This document shows, piece by piece, positions 1 through 6,430 of a stretch of 9,138 bases of DNA (its first letter is position 1; each line of letters begins with the position of its first letter). Source of the stretch: an uncultured Flammeovirgaceae bacterium (GTDB lineage Bacteria > Bacteroidota > Bacteroidia > Cytophagales > Cyclobacteriaceae); contig CAKZPJ010000135.1 in NCBI GenBank assembly GCA_937138955.1, forward strand, positions 1-9,138, given 5' to 3'. Position numbers and translations under genes: made by a program. The notes under the pieces were generated by a model. It had not been told where the DNA came from, searched no databases, and saw nothing but the letters and a program-made list of their open reading frames with translations.

Positions 1-3000
1 CGGGTGAGGGGATGTCTACGTCTAGTTCCTGTTCCTCATTCTGACAAAGGGTAAAATCTTCGGGCAACTCTAGCGGCGGACGATTATCCACTACAAACAC
101 TTCGCCCTCGCTAATGCAGCTATCGGCATTAACTACTGTGACGTTGTAAAAGCCTGGTTCAGTCGCGGTGATGGTATTGGTCGGTGGTAAGTTGCCACCG
201 CCTACGGCTCCCTGTCGAATCCACTGAAAGGTAAGCGTACCATCGTCATCCGCCGGATCAATTGCGGTTAGGTCTACGCCGCCATTACAGAGGTTAACAC
301 TTTCGGGCAAAATTACTTCGGGAGCGATACCCATCGTAAACTGCTGGACTAGTACGGTATCTATATCGCATTCATTAGACAAAGTCACTCGAGCTTCGTA
401 GTTGCCTAGCGTATCAATGGCAAATGCAAAACTCTGTTCCGAGCGAAGCGAGTCAGTTAGGCCGACAAAACTTTCGGTACCGTCTTCGTTCAACCGCACA
501 ATTACCCATGCGTAGGTCTCAATCACATCATCGCGACCCTGAGCTGAGAACTGAGTTTCATTACCCACACAAGCATCGTCTACGGTGATATTGGGTTCGG
601 GGAAAGAATTACCACCTTGGTTAATAAAACTAGGTAAGCCTAGCTCCGAAGTAGTTCCATTGGGTAATCCATCGGGCAAGCCATTTTCATTATAACCGGA
701 GTTGGCCGGATCATTCGGGTCGGGTGACAAAGAACCGAGGTTGCCTACCCCAGGCTGAGCGACGTACAATTGCCCGTCGGGTCCTTGTTGAATAGCTCCG
801 AAGTTTCTTCCGCCGGTATTGTTGACCTGCACAATGTTGATGGTTTCCCCTTCTTCCACTGGGCGTTCAATAGTAGCTCCGTAGATACCATTGTCGGTAG
901 AGACAAACAAGACGGTATTTCCGGTAGAGTCGGTAGCAAACTCAACACCGTAGGGCTGGCCGCGTCCGGTAAAGTCAATTGTCACCGGATCGCTTAGTTC
1001 TAGCGTTTCTTGGTCAAAATTAAAGACTTCTACACTATCGCCCATCGCCACGGCAACTACCGTTCCGGTAGAATCGCCCCCAAATTTCATATAACCTTGA
1101 GCATCTTCAAGATTAGTAAGCTCATGGTTGGAACCTACTGAGGAGATCACGGGGTTGCCAATGCCCTGATCGGTGATTGGGTAGGCACGAAATGCATTGT
1201 TTCCGTACTCGTGGACGAGCAATGTAGCTGGGCCACCGCGCCCGCCATGAATGGTAACACGTTCGGTGCCGGGGGAAAATAATAGATTATTATCAGAAAC
1301 GATCACCGGACCGGGCTGACCGGTATTAGGATCAATGCCGTTTAGATTTACCACTGCGTAGCGCAGTTCGAAACCACCATCTTCGGCCGGGGTTGCGGTA
1401 AATACATAATAAGCAGCATCGGTGCCGGGTACTTGTACCATACCTACCATCGTAGCCGATGCGCTCGGATCGGCTCCTTCGGTCAAATCTACTGGGGCAC
1501 CTAACGCATCCGGTACTTCGGAATGCGTGCCGCCGTTGACAAAGTATAGCGTGCGCCCATCAGTATAGAACAATGGATCGCCACTAGCATCTGAAATGGC
1601 TTCTACGCCTTCGGGAGCGGTTTGACTACCATCACCAATGCCAACTACCTGGCCGTCATTATCTTGCCCATCCCCGTTATCATCGGGATTGTTGGGGTTA
1701 TCGTAAAGGTTGTTAAAGTCAATACCCGCGCCATTACCAAAGTACCAAACGTTATAAGTCTGATTTTCAACCTGATATTCTTTTATGTTAGACTCGGCGT
1801 AAGCGGTACAGCCAGTTTGAGGATCGGAAACCAGCACCCAGTATACGCCCGCTTCGGTAACCATAATGCTGGGGTCGGTTGATCCGGTGCTCCACAAATA
1901 CGTGTACTGACCGGGATCACAATCGTCGCCACCGCCGCCAATAGGAAGGTTCACTCCGCCACCGCCAGGTTGCTGACCGCCTTGCCCCTGACCACTTTCG
2001 GGAGCCGCACAAAGCAGCGTTGAATCGCCCGGACAGATAGTCGTATCCTGAACAATTGGAATCTGTAGATCAAGCTCTTGTAAATTGAGGGGGAGCTGGG
2101 CAATGGTTGAGTCATTATCCCAGTAAGCCACGGCAAACACCTCTCCGCTGGCTTCTTCAGGCGTGAAAGTTGGACTAAACGCGGTAGCCTGTCCGGCAGG
2201 CAGTACCCAAACAATGCTGTCGGGAGTAGGTGTGCCTTCGGCAAATTCAGGAATGAGTTGCACCGGATTGTTGGTACACTGCCCGGCTTGGGTAATAGTA
2301 AAACTTAAATCGCTCGGAGCTGCCGAGGCTACTTGAGAAAACTGCTGTCCGCCAAAATCGACTCCATCGAGTAATCCATCTTCGTACATCACTAGCGAAG
2401 CCGTGCTGTCGGCCATGCTAATTGCTCCAAGCTGAATACCATCGGGGGTTTGGTACAAATGGTAAACGCTACCGTCGGGTCCGGTTTGTAATCCATAGTT
2501 GGCAGTTCCATCTACTCCGGGCACTATGGCAAATGAATCGTCCGTAAAATTGTGTTGAAAAACACTGCCTCCCACTCCGGTGCTGTAGTACAGTTTAGAT
2601 CCGTCGGGCGACCAGGCTACATCGAATATGTTTTGTCCGGTTCCCACCGTTTCGTTGAATGTAAGCCCTCCGGCTCCGTCGGATGCTAATACGTGTACCC
2701 CACCGTTGAAGGCAACCGCCAACTGTCCGGTAGCCGGGTTGTACTCCATATTGGTAGCGGTAATAATTCCCGGAATGCTGGGGGAAACTATGGTAGCGGT
2801 AGTAGGATCAGTCGCTACATCAATTATGTAAAAGTCAGCGGTACCCGCCTGTTGGGCCACTACGTAGTAACTACTGCCATCAGCACTGGGTACTACCGTT
2901 ATAGCTTCAGCAGTTCCCAGAGCACTTCCTAGCGGACCGTTAGCGGTACTGACAGTTACGGTAGGATAATTACCCACTGAGATAGTCACTAACACAGTAT

Positions 3001-3412
3001 GCTGATAAATCTCGCCACCCACATTTACGTACATAAAATATTCTCGCACTCCATCGGAGATGTCGTCGTTAGGGTCAGGAACAATCACTACGGGTTGACT
3101 TCCGGTTCCGTTACCATTTAGTCCACCGGGAACTACAATTGGATTTCCTTGTCCGTCAAATATTTGGCTACCATCGGTATAGAAGTAAATGTCGCCCGTG
3201 TTAGGGTCAACCGCTACGGCACTTCCCTGATTGCTCAGTGGCTGCGTAGTAATGGTATTATCGGTCAGAGAGTCGTCCCCCAGCCCGAATTGTAATCCTT
3301 GTCCGCTCCCGCCGAAAATCCAGAAGTTATCCGATCGGCCTTGGCCAACCACCTCACTGAGGGTTAGGAGCAAAAGTAGATTGATAAAAAGAATTTTATT
3401 GTGGTTTCCCAT
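1..3412 (-). CDS. Large secreted T9SS cargo-like protein with tandem propeller modules and PKD/Ig-like domains (C-terminus outside window)
   Basis: An open frame runs without a stop from ATG at 3412 to the left edge, giving 1137 residues; the rest lies outside. The start is chosen because it begins a signal peptide (MGNHNKILFINLLLLL..., likely cut after VVG at residue 23) and an in-frame stop lies upstream with no other ATG between. Domains seen: propeller-like module 1 from residue 29 (NFWIFGG...), with FYTDG and later SPDGSKLYY motifs; PKD/Ig-like region about 360-545 containing TICPGDSTLL and YLWSTGSTDPS, interrupted by a Gly/Gln-rich stretch at 474-495; module 2 from residue 554 (NVWYFGNGAGIDF), with an Asp-rich DxNxDG-type stretch at 577-587, ending in GPDGQLYVA and LGLPSFIN; then PKD/Ig-like domains from about 938, 1027 and 1113. 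Family knowledge: this order is typical of proteins with a type B (gliding motility-associated) C-terminal sorting domain, exported by T9SS to the cell surface. That domain is not visible here, so cargo status is inferred. The specific ligand is unknown. Confidence 0.88.
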   Translation of the reverse strand, partial: MGNHNKILFINLLLLLTLSEVVGQGRSDNFWIFGGSGQGLQFGLGDDSLTDNTITTQPLSNQGSAVAVDPNTGDIYFYTDGSQIFDGQGNPIVVPGGLNGNGTGSQPVVIVPDPNDDISDGVREYFMYVNVGGEIYQHTVLVTISVGNYPTVTVSTANGPLGSALGTAEAITVVPSADGSSYYVVAQQAGTADFYIIDVATDPTTATIVSPSIPGIITATNMEYNPATGQLAVAFNGGVHVLASDGAGGLTFNETVGTGQNIFDVAWSPDGSKLYYSTGVGGSVFQHNFTDDSFAIVPGVDGTANYGLQTGPDGSVYHLYQTPDGIQLGAISMADSTASLVMYEDGLLDGVDFGGQQFSQVASAAPSDLSFTITQAGQCTNNPVQLIPEFAEGTPTPDSIVWVLPAGQATAFSPTFTPEEASGEVFAVAYWDNDSTIAQLPLNLQELDLQIPIVQDTTICPGDSTLLCAAPESGQGQGGQQPGGGGVNLPIGGGGDDCDPGQYTYLWSTGSTDPSIMVTEAGVYWVLVSDPQTGCTAYAESNIKEYQVENQTYNVWYFGNGAGIDFNNLYDNPNNPDDNGDGQDNDGQVVGIGDGSQTAPEGVEAISDASGDPLFYTDGRTLYFVNGGTHSEVPDALGAPVDLTEGADPSASATMVGMVQVPGTDAAYYVFTATPAEDGGFELRYAVVNLNGIDPNTGQPGPVIVSDNNLLFSPGTERVTIHGGRGGPATLLVHEYGNNAFRAYPITDQGIGNPVISSVGSNHELTNLEDAQGYMKFGGDSTGTVVAVAMGDSVEVFNFDQETLELSDPVTIDFTGRGQPYGVEFATDSTGNTVLFVSTDNGIYGATIERPVEEGETINIVQVNNTGGRNFGAIQQGPDGQLYVAQPGVGNLGSLSPDPNDPANSGYNENGLPDGLPNGTTSELGLPSFINQGGNSFPEPNITVDDACVGNETQFSAQGRDDVIETYAWVIVRLNEDGTESFVGLTDSLRSEQSFAFAIDTLGNYEARVTLSNECDIDTVLVQQFTMGIAPEVILPESVNLCNGGVDLTAIDPADDDGTLTFQWIRQGAVGGGNLPPTNTITATEPGFYNVTVVNADSCISEGEVFVVDNRPPLELPEDFTLCQNEEQELDVDIPSP

Positions 3413-3572
3413 AGTCGCCCATGCTTGGTACGCGAAGATATATTTACGAGAGTAACGAAAAAAGCATTCGTTTCATGTTTAATGTAAGCAATTAACGTGC
3501 TTTCTACGTTTTAGTGTGTTTCGTTTAGCCAGGAGAACTTAGCTATAGTACAAAAGTGAGAAAGGAACATAA

Positions 3573-3590
3573 AATTCTGATAAAAGAATT
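3573..3590. repeat. Short perfect inverted repeat in divergent promoter region
   Basis: AATTCT (3573-3578) and AGAATT (3585-3590) are perfect reverse complements separated by GATAAA. The element sits about 80 bp upstream of the rightward promoter box, where a dimeric regulator could bind. In AT-rich DNA a 6-bp stem can arise by chance, so function is only a possibility. Confidence 0.3.
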
Positions 3591-3643
3591 CAGTCAACCG
3601 AAAAGTAATTTCAATCTTTCGCTGTACTGTATTTAGAAGAAGG

Positions 3644-3677
3644 TTGTTATTCGGTCACATACGATACACTATCTTTG
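3644..3677 (+). promoter_or_regulatory. Bacteroidota-type promoter for the PorP/SprF gene
   Basis: TATCTTTG at 3670-3677 matches the Bacteroidota -7 consensus TAnnTTTG exactly. A TTG at 3644-3646 lies 23 bp upstream, at the long end of the spacing accepted for the -33 element. Transcription would start near 3683, leaving a leader of about 90 nt before the chosen ATG at 3774. Confidence 0.5.
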
Positions 3678-3773
3678 GCGCAAAACGAAATGTTTTACTT
3701 TTCACAATAATTTCGCTAATTATACGCTCTTACTGAAAAACAGGTGGTTAGTTATTATATTGAATTAAGGGGA

Positions 3774-4799
3774 ATGCGACGGGTAGCTTTATTTTTTCTG
3801 GGATTCTTCGGAATGCTGTCTCACTACGGACAGGCCCAAGACCCACAATTTTCGCAGTTTTACGCCGCGCCGTTGTACCTCAATCCAGCCTTTGCAGGTT
3901 CCACGGAGCTAACTCGGGTAGGGCTTAATTTTCGTAGCCAGTGGCCTTCGCTAGAAGCCAATTTCAACACGGCCTCGGTGTACTTTGATCATTTCTTTGA
4001 AGATTATAACAGTGGCGTAGGAGCAATCATTACCGGAGATCGACAGGGGTTGCAGGGGTTGCAGTCTATCAGCATCGGGTTGCAGTATGCTTATCAACTA
4101 CGCCTTACCGAAAAGCTTACTTTTCGGCCCGGAGTACAGGGGGCGTTCTACAATCGAGATATAAACTACAGCAATCTGCTGTTTGGCGATCAGCTTAACG
4201 AAAATGGAGTAACCTCACCAGTATCGGGTGAGAATCTCAACGGTGGCTTAAGCCGATCCTTTTTTGATCTTACTCTGGGCGGGGTGCTGTACACTGAGAA
4301 TCTGTATTTTGGCTACTCCGCGGGGCACGTTACTACTCCCAACCAATCACTCACTGGCGATGTAAGCCCACTGCCAATGAAGCACTCTATTCACGGTGGT
4401 TACCGTATTTTGCTTCCTTCGGGTTTTGGTCGGATTGGGGAAGATGAAAAAGGGCGGGAGCGAAGTGTCACTCCTACGTTTCAGTACAAACGACAAGGCA
4501 ACTTTGATCAGCTAGATGTAGGAGCGTACCTCACTTATGAACCACTGGTGGTGGGATTATGGTACCGGGGTATTCCGGTTCCGCAGTTAGAAAGCTTTCC
4601 CAATAGTGAATCGGTGATTTTGCTGGCCGGATTTATACTGGAGGATTTCAATATTGGGTACAGCTTTGACTATACTATTTCTGGTTTGGGAATTCAGAGT
4701 GGTGGAGCTCACGAAATCTCAATCGTGTATCATTTCTCGCTGCGCGACCCTCGCAAACCACCTCGCAGCATCATGAAAATCCCTTGTCCTAAATTCTAA
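3774..4799 (+). CDS. PorP/SprF family type IX secretion system outer-membrane protein
   Basis: The 341-residue protein starts with a signal peptide (MRRVALFFLGFFGML...), probably cleaved after GQA at residue 21. The mature N-terminus QDPQFSQFYAAP followed by LYLNPAFAG is the hallmark of the PorP/SprF family. The remainder shows alternating beta-strand segments typical of an outer-membrane barrel, including SIGLQYAYQL. The C-terminus KIPCPKF also fits the family, as does the length of roughly 300-350 residues. Known role: PorP is part of the T9SS in Porphyromonas, and SprF is needed for export of the adhesin SprB in Flavobacterium; paralogues often sit beside the type B cargo they serve. The divergent large surface protein is the obvious candidate partner (inference). 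The frame could open at GTG 3744, but ATG 3774 puts the signal peptide at the very N-terminus and is preferred. Which paralogue this is cannot be told from sequence alone, so no symbol is given. Confidence 0.93.
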   Translation: MRRVALFFLGFFGMLSHYGQAQDPQFSQFYAAPLYLNPAFAGSTELTRVGLNFRSQWPSLEANFNTASVYFDHFFEDYNSGVGAIITGDRQGLQGLQSISIGLQYAYQLRLTEKLTFRPGVQGAFYNRDINYSNLLFGDQLNENGVTSPVSGENLNGGLSRSFFDLTLGGVLYTENLYFGYSAGHVTTPNQSLTGDVSPLPMKHSIHGGYRILLPSGFGRIGEDEKGRERSVTPTFQYKRQGNFDQLDVGAYLTYEPLVVGLWYRGIPVPQLESFPNSESVILLAGFILEDFNIGYSFDYTISGLGIQSGGAHEISIVYHFSLRDPRKPPRSIMKIPCPKF

Positions 4800-4805
4800 A
4801 TAGTG

Positions 4806-4890
4806 TTAAAGTGTTTTGGTGTCAAGGTGCTAGGTTTACGAGGATGAACTCAAAACGCCAAACACAAAACTACGCACAATAACACTTTAC
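4806..4890. repeat. Imperfect inverted repeat after PorP/SprF gene
   Basis: The arm TTAAAGTGTTTTGGTG (4806-4821) matches the reverse complement of 4875-4890 at 13 of 16 positions, with 53 nt between the arms. It begins six bases after the stop codon, so it could fold in the transcript and act as a terminator or 3' stabiliser. There is no T-tract typical of an intrinsic terminator. Similar foldbacks follow the next two genes. Confidence 0.55.
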
Positions 4891-4909
4891 AACTCAGAAC
4901 TATTCTCCG

Positions 4910-4917
4910 TAAATTTG
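4910..4917 (+). promoter_or_regulatory. Putative -7 promoter box for the M48 protease
   Basis: TAAATTTG matches the Bacteroidota -7 consensus TAnnTTTG exactly and lies 16 bp before the ATG at 4934, implying a leader of about 10 nt. No good -33 TTG is visible at normal spacing (the nearest candidate is TTTAC at 4886-4890), so this is a half-supported promoter. Confidence 0.4.
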
Positions 4918-4933
4918 AGGTTTGTTTGATACT

Positions 4934-6181
4934 ATGGAAGCACAGCTCATCCTCTTTATTATTCTGACTATTATTACTGTCAATTTTATTATTGAACGAG
5001 TATTAGATTATCTCAATAAACAAAATAAGCATCACGACTTACCGGAAGAGCTTCAGGGTGTATACGACGAACGACAGTATCAAAAGTCATTAGAATATCA
5101 GCAGGCTAACGATCGGTTTAGTGCTATTACGGCTACCTTTGGCTTTGCTGTATCGGTAGTACTATTGCTAAGCGGTTTTTTTGGTTGGCTAGACATTCAA
5201 TTGCGCGACTGGGTAACGCAGCCAATTGCTTTGTCACTGGTATATTTCGGGGTGCTATTCATAGCATCTGATCTACTAAACCTGCCATTTCAGCTTTATC
5301 ATACATTTATGATTGAAGAGCGGTTTGGCTTCAATAAAATGACCCCCCGGTTATTTTTTATGGATAAACTAAAGGGCTATGTTATTACTGCTGTTTTGGG
5401 TGGACTTGTGGTGGGTGTATTTCTGTATTTAGTGATGGAGCTGGGGCAATCATTTTGGCTATACTTTTGGGGCGTGGCTACCGTCATTATGATACTATTG
5501 AATGTGTTTTATACCAGTGTTTTTGTGCCACTGTTCAATAAGCTCACTCCGTTAGAAGAAGGTTCACTTAGAGATGCTATCACTGCATACGCTCACAAGG
5601 TCAACTTTCCAATCACTAATGTATACGTAATTGACGGATCAAAACGGTCTAGCAAGTCAAATGCCTTTTTCTCGGGTATGGGTAGCAAGAAAAAAGTGGT
5701 GCTGTACGATACGCTAATTGAACAGCATAGCGAGGAGGAACTGGTTGCCATTATTGCCCACGAAGTAGGCCACTACAAGAAAAAGCATATTATTTCCGGG
5801 CTGTTTCTTTCCGTTGCCCAAATTGGGTTTACGTTATATATTCTATCGCTATTAATTTTTAACGAGGCTCTTTCCTTAGCATTAGGAGGACAACAGCTTT
5901 CCGTTCATCTAAATCTGATTGCTTTCGGTATCTTGTATTCACCTATTAGTACTATTACTGGGCTACTGATGAACGTAGTTAGTCGTAAGAATGAGTTTGA
6001 GGCTGATGCTTACGCCACTCAAACTTACGGGGGGAATCCACTCCAAAAAGCGCTGAAAAAGCTCTCGGCTCATAACATGAGCAACCTGTTACCTCATGCC
6101 TGGTACGTATTTTTTCATTATTCCCATCCCCCCCTGTTGGAGCGGCTTCGGGCTATTCGCCGAAGAGCGGTAATCTCTTAG
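4934..6181 (+). CDS. M48 family integral-membrane zinc metallopeptidase (Ste24/CAAX protease-like)
   Basis: This 415-residue protein has the full layout of a Ste24-type M48A peptidase. An N-terminal membrane helix (about 4-20) is followed by hydrophobic segments near 65-85, 98-115, 148-170 and 174-200, forming the peptidase_M48_N region. The catalytic domain follows: SNAFFSGMG (242-250), KKVVLYDTLI, the zinc motif HEVGH (276-280; H276 and H280 ligands, E277 catalytic), further helices near 287-310 and 325-348, then NEFEAD (353-358), where E354 is the expected third zinc ligand. HPPLLERL near the C-terminus is also family-typical. All key residues are present, so it should be active. Eukaryotic Ste24 trims prenylated CAAX proteins; bacterial members have no such substrates and probably act in membrane-protein or peptide turnover. 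The frame extends to TTG 4922, but ATG 4934 is preferred. It lies between two T9SS-family genes, with no proof of functional linkage. Confidence 0.93.
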   Translation: MEAQLILFIILTIITVNFIIERVLDYLNKQNKHHDLPEELQGVYDERQYQKSLEYQQANDRFSAITATFGFAVSVVLLLSGFFGWLDIQLRDWVTQPIALSLVYFGVLFIASDLLNLPFQLYHTFMIEERFGFNKMTPRLFFMDKLKGYVITAVLGGLVVGVFLYLVMELGQSFWLYFWGVATVIMILLNVFYTSVFVPLFNKLTPLEEGSLRDAITAYAHKVNFPITNVYVIDGSKRSSKSNAFFSGMGSKKKVVLYDTLIEQHSEEELVAIIAHEVGHYKKKHIISGLFLSVAQIGFTLYILSLLIFNEALSLALGGQQLSVHLNLIAFGILYSPISTITGLLMNVVSRKNEFEADAYATQTYGGNPLQKALKKLSAHNMSNLLPHAWYVFFHYSHPPLLERLRAIRRRAVIS

Positions 6182-6430
6182 CTAGGTGTTCATGTGTTAT
6201 TGTACGGAGTTCTGAGTCTATTCTTATTCAACGCAAAACTCTGAACACCCGAACACTTCGAACTTTAACGCTCTAACACCCGAACACTTCATCGTGTATT
6301 ATATCTTGAAAAATTACATACCTGCGTTTTTGTAAAAAAAGGCTTTTCCTACCCTACGCATTCTCCCTAGCTTTCGGGCAAGTAAGCGGATGGACATTAT
6401 CCGTCAGTATACTCGTAAAATTTTGATACT
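6182..6430. other. Intergenic region with foldback repeats upstream of the PorE-like gene
   Basis: This 249-bp gap holds no credible gene. Its first 110 bases are taken up by direct and inverted repeats (annotated separately). The following stretch is AT-rich with a homopolymeric A run near 6334-6340 and a small CGGAT/ATCCG stem (6387-6391 with 6399-6403). No exact TAnnTTTG box was found before the ATG at 6431. The nearest approximations are TATCTTG at 6302-6308 and TAAAATTTTG just before the start, so the promoter is not assigned. Confidence 0.5.
6184..6290. repeat. Nested inverted repeat containing a 16-bp direct repeat
   Basis: AACACCCGAACACTTC occurs twice exactly, at 6244-6259 and 6275-6290, with a 31-bp period. 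The arm AGGTGTTCATGTGTTA (6184-6199) matches the reverse complement of 6274-6289 at 13 of 16 positions. Inside it, GTTCTGAGT (6209-6217) pairs with ACTCTGAAC (6238-6246) at 8 of 9 positions. The whole block, starting three bases after the protease stop codon, could fold into one long hairpin. It resembles the elements after the neighbouring genes in word content and placement. Confidence 0.6.

Larger units (their letters stand above)
3413..3773. other. Divergent intergenic region
   Basis: This 361-bp AT-rich gap lies between the divergent starts of the large surface protein and the PorP/SprF gene. No convincing small gene is visible in it. It holds a Bacteroidota-type promoter pointing right (near 3670) and a short perfect palindrome (3573-3590). 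No equally good promoter box was found for the leftward gene. The shared position could allow joint control of cargo and its PorP/SprF partner, which is inference. Confidence 0.7.

Noticed and set aside
745..978. Minus-strand open frames at 745-978 and 1951-2244
   Set aside because: They overlap the large surface-protein gene on the same strand in other frames; the translations are low-quality shadows.
1622..1882. Plus-strand open frame of 86 codons, with other small ones at 770-997, 2628-2831, 2693-2932 and 3231-3455
   Set aside because: All lie antisense to the long minus-strand reading frame, whose translation is coherent throughout, and none shows a recognisable domain.
1..3412. Possible frameshift or pseudogene, given that the gene is so long and repetitive
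   Set aside because: Codon-by-codon checks near positions 2-61, 602-660, 1142-1200, 1652-1753 and 1922-2010 are all in the frame set by ATG 3412, with no internal stop noticed.
3433..3440. TATCTTCG on the minus strand as a -7 box for the large surface-protein gene
   Set aside because: It has one mismatch to TAnnTTTG and no TTG at suitable spacing upstream, so it is too weak to annotate.
3744..3773. GTG start giving a 10-residue N-terminal extension to the PorP/SprF protein
   Set aside because: The ATG at 3774 begins directly with a basic n-region and hydrophobic core, as expected of a signal peptide.
4922..4933. TTG start for the M48 protease
   Set aside because: TTG is rare as a start, and the ATG four codons later directly precedes the first membrane helix. 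The TTG also sits almost at the predicted transcription start.
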